From Cryptomeria japonica (taxonomy: Eukaryota; Streptophyta; Pinopsida; Cupressales; Cupressaceae), in the NCBI RefSeq assembly GCF_030272615.1, contig NC_081413.1, positions 609,659,209 through 609,719,208 on the forward strand: 60,000 nucleotides of DNA. Direction: 5' to 3'. Within the stretch, counting starts at the first letter, position 1. Each line of letters begins with the position of its first letter. The notes under the pieces are model-generated. The model saw only the letters and a list, made by a program, of their open reading frames with translations. It did no database searches and was not told the DNA's origin. The position numbers and the translations under genes are program-made. Shown here piece by piece: positions 12,247 to 23,720 of the stretch.

Positions 12247-13056
12247 TGTTGACGTGTTTTTTTTGACAGCGTCGAACACAGAATAAAGTCACCAACGGTC
12301 ACCTTATCCTCTCTTGATCAAGATCAGTCCATATGCTAAGATTGCTTAAAGTTCAAACGGCTAATTCCAAGGTTCCTTTAATGAGTGGATGTGACTCAAT
12401 TGTTTGATGGGTTTGTCGTTAACCCAAGGGGCCTTACATATGCTCAATTGAAGAAAACTCAAGCAAGCTCAAGGATTTCTACACGGATGATTTGCAATGA
12501 AAGCCCTAGTTTTAAATTTTTTGTGATTTTTGAATTATGCAGAAAGTAAATGGGAGTAGGGTAGAGAGAACTATGCTAAAGCTAATCTAATCCTAAGAAT
12601 AGGAGACGGGATCACTCATGCAAAATCAAACCACACTTCGTTTTGCCAGCAGAGCACAACTACACGAAGGTGGTGCAATCTTCAAAGGGTGCATGGAGTT
12701 TTTTCAAATCACCAATATGGACCATCAGATCGAACAATCTTAACTAATGATCGAAGTTAAGCGTACACACATAACAAAAGGCCTAGGCTAACTTTGCACA
12801 GTATACAACAATCAGCTGCACACCAAAAGTATGAGCTCGGATTCTACAACAAGTACTCCTATCAAATCCGATTCTCCTAACAACATGCAAGCAAATCTAA
12901 TCTAATTGAAGAGAGCAAGACCATGCAGATTGCTAAAATAGAACAAGAATACACCATCAAAATCGAACAATGTATTAAGTTGGCTACTTCAACAATCCTG
13001 ATGCAACAATCTCAGATAATAATCTCTCCTCCCTTTACAAATGAGGGGGTCACCCC

Positions 13057-13097
13057 TTTATATAGGCCTTAGGCCATGCAAACCCTAATTAGAGTTT
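13057..13097 (-). promoter_or_regulatory. Telo-box palindrome plus TATA box, 3' part of element B
   Basis: On the minus strand the palindrome AAACTCTAATTAGGGTTT (one mismatch from perfect, 13097-13080) is followed about 16 bp later by TATATAAA (13064-13057). The pair lies about 335 bp past the end of the protein gene and 0.8 kb before the element end, matching A and C. Confidence 0.55.
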
Positions 13098-13431
13098 CAC
13101 CCAGAAGATTCTCCACTCAAGATGCAGCAAGGTGGGAATCAGCAATAAATACCCCATGAAGCCCATATACAATTATTCCATGAGCCTAAAATAGCACCCA
13201 CTAGTGCATTAAATGCACCCCACTACATCGATCATGCCTAGAATATAATAAAAATCTCCATGCAAGGAATAAATGTCCATCATTCTTCATGCAACAGCAA
13301 CATGCACAGAGAATCTGTCATGAAATCATAAATAAGGCGATTGCATGCAAGAAGATTCCTCATGCAACGGCGACATGCATTGACCGGACCCACACTTAGT
13401 CAAAATACCCTCAACAGTAAATACGCCACCA

Positions 13432-16400
13432 TTATTCAACTAAAAGATTCTCGTCCAAGAATGGACGACCATTATCCCGTTCATTTATGGCGTATGCAAT
13501 GAATTTGTTGACGACGGCTTCTAGCTCTCCGATGGAGACACTTGGCACATTTTCAATGTTGAATTCCATCAACGCGATTTCTTCCTCGCTCTTGGAAAAG
13601 AAGCTCTCCCACTCCATCATGATTTCCTGTGTCTTCTTCATTATACCGGAAAATGAAGAAACCTTTGCAAAATGTTCCTTAGGGAATGAACCTACGAAGA
13701 AGAACTAGTGCAACTAAGATTTGAGGGAGTTCAATGTTATTCCACCGTCATTGAGTTTCCTTACGAACAATGCCTCAATTGCACTGATGATTTCCTCCTG
13801 CACCCCTCTGATGGAATCTTTCAAAGTAAAGGAGTCTACACTGAATTTATCGAAGGTGTTCTTTCCTGAGCAAATGGCATAGAACCATCGGGGAAAGTCA
13901 TAAGCTTCATTATCCTGAATTACTTTCCCATCAATCAAAATTTGTCTTGGAACCTTCGTCAAAGCCCAGAGTCGCGGAATGGTTAAGTCCTGGTAAACAT
14001 GCACATCCTCCCACAATCCTTTTGTTGTCTCTAATCTGCTCAAGAGGGTCACAAACTTTGAATGAAGTTGAGCCAAGTCCTCGACGAATTTTCCCACCTC
14101 AATGTAAATATCTTCTATCCATTCCCTGGAATTTTGTGTCATTGCTCTAATAACTTTTGCATCATCAACAACTTCCTTAGGAAGGGAGGAAGGAGGAGTG
14201 AATGAAGGACCTGCCTCCCTGAGGGGTCTTTTAAAACTCCCGATGTACTCACATAGGGCTCTATTTTCTTCCCTTAGCCGCTTACATTTCGCCTTTGATT
14301 TCAGCATCTTTTCCCTCATAGCTAAGGAGGATTCTTCAAAGTCTCCCATTACTTGACCTGTGGAAGCATGGTCAAGATCAATCTGTCTGATAACATAATC
14401 CTCCTGCCTAATTTCGTTCCTATCTTTATCTACTGCAGGGATGGATCGGTTTCTTTTTCTCGTTCCCTTCTCAGCCTTCCTACCAACCAATCTGGAGCGG
14501 GAATGGAGTGACTATGAACCTCTATGTGTTCTTTCTCCTGTGACTCTTCTTCCATTTCGCCAAGGATAACTTCCACGAAGCTATCCTGACGAGCCTCTTC
14601 CTGGTGTGAGGGACTTTCTAGTCTTTGACTTCTTGGTTGATGGTGTCCTTGTGAAGTGTTAATGCTGAGTATGTCTGGTGCTCGAATGTTCTCTGGAGGT
14701 GGACCTACTGGATGTGAAAACATCTCTACTTCCTACACACTCGAGGAACTCGCCAATGAATGTTGCCTCTCTGTCCTTGCTCTCTTTTGTGGAGGTTCTT
14801 CCTGCTGGACTTCTTGTTGAACCTCCTGTAGAACTTCCTGCTGGATATCCTTCTTCCTTGCTGTCCTTGGTCTCTTTGGGGCATTTTTTCCTTTATCAAT
14901 CCAGACTTCCCCTCCTGCCTGGGCCTGTGAAGAGCCTTTAGTCACCTCACTATGGGAATCTAGACTTCCCATTAGCTGATATGTCAGATGAACGTTTCCT
15001 TCTACCAACTTCCTTATCTGTCGGTCAATCCAGTGCTTTGTGAATTTCAGCACTGGTCTAGCCAGGACATTCAAATCATCCATTTCAAGTTCTAACCAAT
15101 CTGGCAACTGAATGGGCTGATCTTTTACTTTCTCAAATTCAAGTTGCACCAAATCTTAATCCTCCTTCACCTAGTCCGACACCTGATAAATTTCACTTAA
15201 CCTGATGGTGTTGAGGGGCAATCTGGAATGCATTTTCTTCTGAACCTCAAGGTCATCCTTGGCACCTGCCCAATAATATTCTAAGTGAAACTTGTGTATG
15301 AATTTGATGCCAGCAACCTTCTTGATTTGGCAGTAAGGATCATATTGGGCCCTGGACGTATAAAATGGCAGGCGATAGAATGCCAGTTCCCCTGCTACAC
15401 TCTCAACGGCGTCCAAGCCTAGGCAAATTTCCATGAAGTCACCCAAGACAACTGGGAATTCAATTGATTGCTTCTTCTTCTTCTTCTTCTGCAATTGATC
15501 ATAGGCAGTTAACTGTCTCATGAGCTCCAGCAATATGAGCTTGTCTGATGGATATCTTGGCAATTTGTATGACTAGAATGAGAATCCTTCTGTCCTGATG
15601 TAGGTGAATTTAGGAAATTGCAAGAATGTAGCTCCATTCTTTTGGACCAGGGCACTTGCTTGCAGCAACACCCTTATGTGCAACTTCTTTTGCATAAGTC
15701 GTGTCAAGGACATAGTGAAGGTGTCATTCGCCAACCTGTAAGAACTAACATTGTGAAGATGCAGCTGGGTATAACACTCATGTACTTTCAGCTGTGCTGG
15801 TCCGCAACCCATGATTCCTCTTGCTGGCAGACCATCAAATCCTCCCCTTCGCGCAAGCATATAGAACAGGGAGGAGCTCATGAAAAAGGACTGGAACCTT
15901 TTTTCTTTTAAGTTTTTTAACTGCTCGTGCAAGTAATGACCAATCAATCTGGCCCAGTCAACTAGCCCATTTGCATTCATGATCTCGCTTATGTAGAAGA
16001 ACATCCAGGTTTCAAAGTTCACAGAATGTGAACACCCCATTACTCTGCTCGGCATCTTTATCAAGTCCACATACTCCTGCTTGAACTCAAAGATAATGAG
16101 TCTTTGGCATCTTGGAGGCATGCATTCTAGGCTTCAGCAACCACTGTTTGTTAATCAAATCAGCACACCTGGCAAGACCTGCTTCATATACTGCCTTAGC
16201 TTCGCTACTGGTCCTGTATGTCATGGAATAATGCGAAGGGATCCCAAAAGCCTCACCAATTGACTCCGGAGTCAAATGTTCTGCACACTCCAAGATCAAG
16301 TCTGGACACTGAATAGCAGGAGGAAAACCAGCTGCCGCAACAATTCCGCTCTTGACAATTTTGACAGCTGCTGGTGACGGACTATGCCCTGTTGTGTCAA

Positions 16401-16560
16401 ACTTTTTGATCTTGAATGCAGCCAGATTGAACGTGCCCAAATTAGTATCGTTGATTTCTTCCCATCTGAAATTCAACCGGGAATGAGGAAGGAAACCTTT
16501 CATTTCTGCCTTGATCAATGCCTGCTTGGAGAGGGTAGTTGCCTTGCTTGATTCGGCCAT
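13432..16560 (-). pseudogene. Decayed copy of the ~1,070-aa element protein (B)
   Basis: The start MAESSKATTLSKQAL at 16560 corresponds to MATPKAGASTSRSAL of the intact copy. Matching blocks are DTNLGTFNLAAF, GIVAAAGFPPAIQC, INKQWLLKPR, ANDTFTMSLTR, FPKFTYIR, LPRYPSDKLILLELMRQL, IYQVSD, a Lys/Arg/Gln-rich linker (about 14730-14880), PAPDWL, a coiled coil and EAVVNKFIAYAINE at the end. It is broken by a frame change near 16100, a TAG near 15569, stops around 15150-15171, a change near 14723 and stops near 13710. Two differences from A and C are notable: the ...HYNP block is shortened (ECAEHLTPESIGEAFG), and a Lys homopolymer occurs near 15475. The family is unrecognised. Confidence 0.8.
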
Positions 16561-16672
16561 CTTGAAAAGCACCTTGGAAACGATGAAAACAAAGACTAAG
16601 TATGACCACTCTTCACTTCTCCAATTCTTCTTTCTTGAATCCCGCACGTGAGAAATGAAATGTCTCTCCATG

Positions 16673-16681
16673 CTTATATAG
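16673..16681 (-). promoter_or_regulatory. TATA box upstream of the element B gene
   Basis: CTATATAAG on the minus strand lies about 113 nt before the ATG at 16560. It supports a dedicated promoter for the protein gene, separate from the 3' TATA box at 13064-13057. Activity is inferred. Confidence 0.5.
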
Positions 16682-16700
16682 AATCCTTCAAAACGTCCTG

Positions 16701-16930
16701 CTAAGTTAGGAGGCATCAAATTAGCAATTGAATTTATGATGCATCATACTTTCCCAATCATTGCACCATCCAAAAGGAACTTCCCTTGTGAGTGAGTTCA
16801 AATTTAGAAGTTTCGCTAAGTTAGGAGGCATCAAATTAGCAATTGAATTTATGATGCGTCATACTTTCCCAATCACTGCGCCATGCAAAAGGAACTTCCC
16901 TTGTGAGTTCGTTCGAATTTAGAAGTTTCA
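16701..16930 (-). repeat. 115-bp tandem duplication
   Basis: Two copies starting CTAAGTTAGGAGGCATCAAA at 16701 and 16816 differ at only a few positions. They lie immediately upstream of the TATA box of the B gene and so duplicate its upstream promoter region. Confidence 0.9.
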
Positions 16931-17394
16931 TTAAATGCACTAAGCCATGCGTACTTAGAAGATTCTCTTCGCCAACTCATTAACTTCCACTCTTTCTAAT
17001 TTCGGAAGGAAATTGAAGAGTTTTTTCAAGATTTGCTTGATTTCATTCTAACTTGTTGCCTTTTGCTTCTAAAGAAATTTTCATGCCATTTTCAACATCC
17101 CCTATTTTTTAGGGATCCCCCTAAAATATAGGAGCCAAGTTCATTGGATAGATAATTTCACCACGTTTCTGAATCATTGGATAGAGAATTTCACCATGAT
17201 TCCGAATCTATAAAATTTTCCACATTCTGACAAGATTCGGTGTACAAAAATAGAAATTTCAAAAATTTGCCCGAGGGGATTTTTACTTTCGATTCCTCCT
17301 TGACCCTTTGACTTTCCATACCTTAGAATATTTTCTGAATTTTCAATCCTAGGTGTGGATTTTCACTGGAGAGGGAATTTCATCAATTTTGTGA

Positions 17395-18440
17395 ATCCTC
17401 CATGACTTCTTGATTTTGGCGCCCAGCTGGAGAGTGGGGCGGACTTTTGCATTGGTGGAGGATTCAGTGAATTTGTGAATCCTACATGCCTCCTTCATTT
17501 TGGCGCCTAGCTGGAGAGTAGGGCGGAATTTTGACTTGGTGGAGGATTCAATGAAATTTGTGAATCCTCCATGCCTCCTTCATTTTGGCGCCTGTCCTTC
17601 ATCTTGGGCGGAATTTTGACTTGGTGAAGGATTCAATGAAATTTGTGAATCCTCCATGCCTCCTTCATTTTGGCACCTGTCCTTCATCTTGGGTGGAATT
17701 TTGACTTGGTGGAAGATTCAATGAAATTTGTGAATCCTCCATGCCTCCTTCATTTTGGCGCCTGTCCTTCATCTTGGGCGGAATTTTGACTTGGTGGAGG
17801 ATTCAATGAATTTGTGAATCCTCCATGCCTCCTTGATTTTGGCGCCCAGCTGGAGAGTAGGGCAGAATTTTGACTTGGTGGAGGATTCAATGAAATTTGT
17901 TAATCCTCCATGCCTCCTTCATTTTGGCACTTGTCCTTCATCTTGGGCAGAATTTTGACTTGGTGGAGGATTCAATGAATTTGTGAATCCTCCATGCCTC
18001 CTTGATTTTGGCGCCCAGCTGGAGAGTAGGGCAGAATTTTGACTTGGTGGAGGTTTCAATGAAATTTGTGAATCCTCCATGCCTCCTTCATTTTGGCGCA
18101 TGTCCTTCATCTTGGGCGGAATTTTGACTTGGTGGAGGATTCAATGAAATTTGTGAATCCTCCATGCCTCCTTGATTTTGGCGCCCAACTGGAGAGTAGG
18201 GTGGTATTTTGACTTGGTGGAGGATTCAATGAAATTTGTGAATCTCCATGCCTCCTTGATTTTGGCGCCCAGCTGGAGAGTAGGGCGGAATTTTGACTTG
18301 GTGGAGGATTCAATGAAATTTGTGAATCCTCCATGCCTCCTTCATTTTGGCGCCCAACTGTGGCCTGGGGCGAAATTTTGCCTTGCTGGAGGATTCAGTG
18401 AATTTGTGAATCCTCCATGCCTCCATTTTGGCGCCATGTA
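17395..18440 (-). repeat. 85-bp tandem array of element B with palindromic core
   Basis: About 12 units have a strikingly regular 84-85 bp spacing: the CCTCC core lies at 17566, 17651, 17736, 17820, 17905, 17989, 18074, 18159, 18328 and 18412, with variants at 17481 and 18241. Each unit contains a 10-bp perfect inverted repeat GGAGGATTCA...TGAATCCTCC with a loop of about 10 nt, plus a TTTTGGCGCC block followed by either CAGCTGGAGAG or TGTCCTTCATCTTGG. Short reading frames here are repeat artefacts. Confidence 0.95.
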
Positions 18441-19108
18441 AGAATTTGGGATGATTTTTCCAGACAAAGAGAATTTTCCCAAGCTTTCCATTTCAGGAGT
18501 GGGCTTCCAACACTCAACCGTCTTCTAGCTTTCTCTGTCTGCTTTCTGACTTTCTGGAATTAGAAAACAAATGTCTGATCTTTGTCGCCTTGCCCGAATG
18601 GTCCTATCAAAACAAACTTTCCAAAAATAGAAACCTTCAAAGTGTCAACATTAGACCCCTAGACAAGATACAAAAATGACTTACTATAAATAGAAACTTA
18701 CTAAAAATAGAAATTACTAAAACTAGTAAGTTTGATTGTTGGCAAAATGACGACATTCCGGGACTCAGTAAAATCCCTAAAAAATAGAAAGTTGCTATGT
18801 TATGGGTCAAATTTTACTGGGAGGTTCCTTGAGGGGTCCTGATTCCAGTTGTATGTTCAGTTTTCCAAAACCCTAACAGAAACCCCAAGTCTAGGACAAA
18901 AGGTAGAAACCGTAAAAAAGGACAAAATAGGCCCTAGACTTAACCAAACTTGCTCAAACGAAAAGCAGATTTAATCAATATGACCCCCAAACACTTGCAA
19001 AGCAGAGAGACTAACGAGACTGCTGCAAAAAAGACCAAACGACCAAAAGGGCCTAAAAGTTAGGGGGTCCCTATCTGGGATGGGGTGATGTGTGATTAGG
19101 TCACCACG

Positions 19109-19374
19109 GGTCCTTTTATTCAAAACCAAAAAAATAAAGAAATTTACCCTATACTAGTTGAGAACATTTCACCCATGGTAATGCTTGAAAACTCCACCAT
19201 GTGACCAAAAATCCTTCTATGACTACAAAGAAGTTACGGAGGAAGTTGGAAACATTGAAAACACCAAATTGATGGTTGAAAACGTCCTTCATTTTGGTAC
19301 TAGGTTCATGTTTCTAACAACCAACACTTATCCCTACCATGCATGGTTGGTGACTTCCAAAAGATGCTACAAAG
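19109..19374. other. no gene seen
   Basis: Flanking sequence of element B up to the heat-shock-factor fragment. It may contain the decayed 3' part of that gene. No feature is recognised. Confidence 0.4.
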
Positions 19375-19974
19375 TCATCTGCTTGTTGTTAACTCCCAAG
19401 TCCCAACACCTAAGACTTGAAACAAGGACTCATTTATTGCTACTCCCATGGGTTTGACAACTTTATTTTTGGGTAGTCTTCCTTTCTTGTTAGCTACTTC
19501 AACCAACTTACTATTTTCATCCAAAAGCAGAAATTGTGTCACAAAGTTTGAACCATGCATAGCTTTAGCCAAGAATGCAAACATTTGATGTTGTATGTGT
19601 TCGCTAACTTGCAACTCTTCCCCCAAGGTCTAAATCCGCATCTCAATATCTTGTTGTCGTTGCCTAAGTTTCACTAGCTCTATTATGAGTAGACTAATTC
19701 TTTTTGAGGTTCTTTCTTCTTCCAATTGGTATCTTGTAGCATCTATCACCCATGGATGCAAGAAATCTGAAATGAAAAGGATGAGACATGAGCTGATTAC
19801 CTCTATAGGTTTATCGAAACCTTCTTTCATTCTATCTATCCATGTATGAACTCCTTTCTTTGTCAAGTTGGTTAAGGGTGTTGCTCTATGTGAATGTCCT
19901 TCAACAGACCTTTTATCATGGTTGCATAAACTCAAGGATCTTCTCAATAAAGTTAGGGCAGCAAAGACTCCCAA
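19375..19974 (-). pseudogene. Heat shock transcription factor fragment (HR-A/B region and NLS)
   Basis: The minus-strand frame reads LEEERTSKRISLLIIELVKL, then RQRQQDIEMRI, a TAG stop (19632-19630), then GEELQVSEHIQHQMFAFLAK, AMHGSNFVTQF and NKKGRLPKNK. This is the order of a plant class-A HSF: the leucine-heptad oligomerisation region (HR-A then HR-B, with the QxxMxxFLAKAM block) followed by the NKKRRLP-type nuclear localisation signal. The DNA-binding domain and the C-terminal activation motifs are not seen, and residues upstream of 19850 do not look like HSF. The frame is held across the single stop. An intact HSF keeps the DNA-binding domain on the same transcript, so this is a truncated relic or captured piece. 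It lies between elements B and C. Confidence 0.7.
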
Positions 19975-21110
19975 ACTAGTAAAACTTGAGTTCTATCCTA
20001 ATTCATTTGCATGCCTAGAGCAATAATAGCATGAGCCAAGCATAAAATATTCATGTAATCAAACCCACATTTCATTTTTTTAACAAAAAAATGCCTACTA
20101 CCTTAGAATCTCAATGATCAGTTTTAGTAACTTCGTTGATCCTCCCAAGCCTTTTCACATGTCAACATGTCATATTTTTTTGTCAAAAATCGTCTTATCT
20201 GAACATTGAGTACTTGATCTCTCTTGAATTGGAAAGTAGCTTGAGGATTAATCACATTGAATGGTATAACTAATAAGTCAATGCAACCAACAAGGCATTT
20301 GAAATTTGTGCATTTTCTCTTCTAGCAAAAATCTGATGGTATCTTGCTCTCAAGCAACTCTAGGGCTTGTTTGAATTCTCTCTCTCAAGAAACTCTAGGG
20401 CTTGCTTGAATTCTCTATCTGATGGTGATCCTGGGAACATATTACTGCACACCATGCTATACTGATTTGGAGACAAATGAATATCACAATAGAGATGGTG
20501 TTGCTTACCAGAAAATGAAAGAGTATGCATGTAATCCCTCACTAAGCAATTAGCTTCCCAAGCAAATTGCCCCTTGCAAGAAGTCATCTTTTTGTGTCTA
20601 CTCCCATAGTTATATTTGGGAGGCCTCCAAGCACCCAATCTCTTCCTTCAAATCTAAGTTGTTGATTCTATAGACAGCTACCCATGAAATGCCACCAAAG
20701 TACACCCATACACATTTCAACTCCCATAATAGACATTGCATGGCATGCTTTATGCTCATCCATGGCTACATAAGTGGCTTGCTTATCTAGGAGCAAGGTA
20801 TGCTAAATTTGTTAGGAACCATGATATCAAATTCTCAAAGACTCTAAAACTTCTTCTTGCAATATGCCTACCTTTCCACCACCATCTAGGCACACCTACA
20901 TTAGCAAATGTAAGTGTACTCTCTTCAATTCAATTAGGCCTCCAATAAGGACAATAAAAATTGGCCTAATCAAATTCAATGATATCATCTTTTGGTACAA
21001 TCTTATGTTGTCCCATTACATGCCCCTCATAGATACTTGGCAACAAATACATATTCTTAATCTTTTCCCCATGCTTACAATACTTTCTATGTTGACGAAC
21101 ATGTTGAAAG
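19975..21110. other. no recognised gene; one unexplained minus ORF
   Basis: A 92-residue minus-strand frame at 20638-20360 (MGAWRPPKYNYGSRHKKMTS...) has non-repetitive composition but no family I recognise. It could be a further exon of a decayed gene with the HSF fragment, or chance. Nothing else is supported up to the solo LTR at 21111. Confidence 0.3.
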
Positions 21111-22425
21111 TGTTGGATATTGTTGAGAAGTTTGCTAGAATGAAGTGTTGTCATTGATGTCAACATATTCTTCTATGTGTTCCAGTGTTGCAGTCAAATT
21201 GGATGAGTTGGTTTGGCCAGTGTGTTGCAGATGAGTTGTTACGGATTGAAGGGTTTTGAGATAAGTATCTCCAGTTGATTCAATGGAAGTTTCAGTGGTC
21301 CGCATGGTGATTTGATCGAGTTATGAGATCGGGTATTGAGATTGGTTTTTCAGTTGTTTGTGTTGTTCAATGTTCTGGATTTTGCTCCACATTGCTCCGG
21401 AATTGCAATATCTTGGTTTGCAAATTTGGCAGAGTGTTTGGGATGTTCATATGTGTCCTCAATTCGGATGGTTCGTGATTTGGAGGTCTGCAAGTGAATC
21501 TTTCAGTTTGACAGTCAATATAGTGTATGTTCTTGAGGTTAGGTATAATGATGAAGATTCTAGTAAGTGGTGATCTTGTGGTAATTTACGTTGCTTGTGG
21601 ATGTTTCTAGATCGTGTTCTATATGTGTTGATGGTCTGCATTGATCGCTGTGCGCGTTATTGATCATTTTCTTGATCCGGTGGCGTTCTTCGTGTTATGC
21701 AACATTCATGATGATTGTGGCATGTTGTGGATGTTTGTAGCGTAATTCTTGGAGATGTTGTGTGTTCGAGGAATTGATTTGGGTCCATACTATGTCTTAG
21801 CCGACATTGTTTTGGTCCGCATGTATTATTGTAGCATGTATGGTTATATGCTTTGTAATTTGTGATGAGTGTTGAGCCGACCTTGAAATATAGGTTGATG
21901 AATTGTATAAATATATGTAATAATCATGTGAGAGATATATTTGCATGTGTGAGTAATGATTTGATCTTTCAATAGCAGAGGAGAAGTGCGAAGAAGTGTG
22001 AAGAAGTGCGAAAGAAACTATAACTAGACATGTGGAAATGCTATTTCATCAGTCCATGATCCTCCGGATGTAATCCGAATATTTTTTAAGGCAATGAGTC
22101 TTCCCCAAGGTTGTAGCCCTTCTTGTTATGTGATTTGAGTAGTGAGCTCTTGGCAGTGTGCCTGAATGCATGTGCATTCCCCATTGTAATATTTCACTTA
22201 CTCCTAACAAGGTATTATCTCATTGTGGGTAGGTTTCCACCATGGTTTTTCCCTTAACTGGGTTTTCCACGTCAAAAATTTGGTATTATTGTGTGTTATT
22301 GATGTGGTGTTGATTTGTGCTTTCATTGCTAATTATCAAATCTAAATTTGTGTTTGAGTTTAGTAAAGTTTGTGAGCAAATTGATTCACCCCCCCCCCTC
22401 TCAATTTGTTGCATTGTTGCCAGCA
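21111..22425 (+). mobile_element. Ty1/copia solo LTR with GAAAG duplication
   Basis: It starts TGTTGGATATTG, contains TGTTGTCATTGATGTCAAC and a poly-C tract (TTCACCCCCCCCCC, about 22386-22399), and ends ...TTGCCAGCA. The same features occur in the copia LTR at 53812 and in the solo LTR at 40646. It is flanked by an identical 5-bp duplication GAAAG (21106-21110 and 22426-22430). There is no internal region, so this is a single LTR left by recombination. On the right it adjoins decayed gypsy pol. Confidence 0.85.
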
Positions 22426-22634
22426 GAAAGGACATAGTGTTAAGGGAATCCATCCTATGATTGTTTCCTTCAACTTTTATATTGCACTCATCAGGATGAT
22501 CAAGGAAGAAGTCGGTATTATGAAGAATCAATTAAAGAAGGGGCGAAACTACAAAGGAAGCGACCATATCAACTCAATCCCAATATGAAATTAAAAAAAA
22601 GAAAAAAGTGAAATGGATAAAATGCTTGTGGTAG
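22426..22634 (+). pseudogene. Ty3/gypsy pol, segment before RT
   Basis: A frame reads KEGAKLQRKRPYQLNP, followed after small frame changes by EMDKMLVVG. This is the pre-RT sequence of gypsy pol (consensus-like EGAKPxRQRPYRxNP ... EIDKMLxAG). It is cut by element C exactly after DKMLVV, and reading resumes at 28985 with GIIKSIEDMEWISPM. The insertion of C is therefore visible at codon level. Confidence 0.75.
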
Positions 22635-22657
22635 TGTTGTGACCATTTCACACATCG

Positions 22658-22674
22658 CCCCATACCAAATGGGG
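22658..22674 (+). other. 5'-end hairpin of element C
   Basis: CCCCAT-ACCAA-ATGGGG can fold with a 6-bp stem. Element A has CCCCATT-GCA-AATGGGG at the same place, and element B has a weakened version. It lies directly after the conserved CACACATCG block. Confidence 0.6.
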
Positions 22675-23185
22675 ACCCCCTCGTTTTGCTTGTTTTTCGC
22701 TCGTTTTCGCTTTTGTTTTTAGGGTTTTGTCAGTTAGTTGGTCGTCTGGATTTAGGGCCAAGCCTTAGGGTTTTAAATTTTGCCTTTTCAAGCCAAAATC
22801 CAGTCATTTTTGAGAGCTTTTGAGCTTCTTTTCTAGAATGCAAATTTTGAATGCAATGATTTCGCCAAAATGGTCTAATTTTCAATTGAAATGTTCATGC
22901 AGAGCTTAAACTTGTCTAAGTGTTGACCGTCAATATGAATTTTTGTTTGATTGAATATTTTGACCAAATTTTGACTTTTTTGAATTTTGATCCTGGGCAT
23001 TGGAATTGATTTGTTTTCGCCTCGTGAAGTGTTAAAATGTGAAAAATCTTGTTATTTTGGCCTGTAGGAGCAAAATCGTCAAAACGAGGCAAGGCGAGGA
23101 CAAGCAAGGCAAGGGACGACGTTTTGAAGGACATTGCAAAGGAGATCGAAGTTTAAAAGTCGTCAAGATCAAGGAAAAAATGTGG

Positions 23186-23720
23186 ATCGCTCCTGTCCCT
23201 CTCCAAGGGACAAGGGCGATGATCCTTATAACATCGAAGGTACCTTGCAAAAGCGAGTGGGACGTGCGCAAAGGACACAAGCAATGATAATTATTCGCCT
23301 TACAATGGAGGTACGAAGGTCAAAGATACAAGATGAACATGAAGACATGAAGATCGCTCCTGTCCCTCTCCAAGGGACAAGGGCGATGTTAGGCCAAACA
23401 TATGATATTCTTTGAAAATCACGTTAAGACAAAGGACGCACAAGGTTTTAAAAGGCATTTGGAAGATGATACAAGGAAAGGATCGTACCAAAATGGAGAA
23501 TTTTAAGCAAAAACCTTAGGATCGCTCCTGTCCCTCTCCAAGGGACCAGGGCGATAATGGTCATAAGATGCACTCGCTCGCACAAGAAAGAAATTCAAAT
23601 TCGAAGGACCACCAGATGATTGATTTGGACGTGGAAATGAAGGAGTTGAACGTTAAAAACGCAAGAATCATGCCAAAGATGGTGAATCGCTCCTGTCCCT
23701 CTCCAAGGGACCAGAGCGAT
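23186..23720 (+). repeat. Four hairpins at ~167-bp spacing in element C
   Basis: A 35-bp imperfect palindrome, ATCGCTCCTGTCCCT, loop CTCCA, AGGGACAAGGGCGAT (13 of 15 stem positions pair), occurs at 23186-23220, 23353-23387, 23521-23555 and 23686-23720. The spacing is 167, 168 and 165 bp. The 35-mers are almost identical, whereas the spacers between them are strongly diverged. The array occupies the same place as the arrays of A and B, upstream of the gene promoter. Confidence 0.95.

Larger units (their letters stand above)
12247..19108 (-). mobile_element. Element B of the ORF-bearing 6-7 kb family
   Basis: Read on the minus strand it starts at 19108 with CGTGGTGACC, then TAATCACACATCACCCC, and ends at 12247 with ...ACACGTCAACA. 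The flanks are GATCC (12242-12246) and GGTCC (19109-19113), a 4/5 match for a 5-bp duplication. In order it holds an 85-bp tandem array (17395-18440), a 115-bp duplication, a TATA box (16673-16681), the decayed protein gene (16560-13432), a telo-box palindrome with TATA (13097-13057) and about 810 bp to the end. It inserted into the decayed gypsy integrase. Divergence from A and C places it in a separate subfamily. Confidence 0.8.

Noticed and set aside
17395-18440. CRISPR-like regular repeats
   Set aside because: Units are contiguous tandem repeats with no unique spacers, in a plant nuclear transposable element.
17919-18441. ORFs encoding PPPSQNSALLSSWAPKSRRHG repeats
   Set aside because: They are read-through of the 85-bp array in one frame and have no start or regulatory support.
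22635-22680. Helitron-type end (hairpin near a terminus)
   Set aside because: No CTRR end, no TC start, and 5-bp target duplications are present; Helitrons insert between A and T without duplication.
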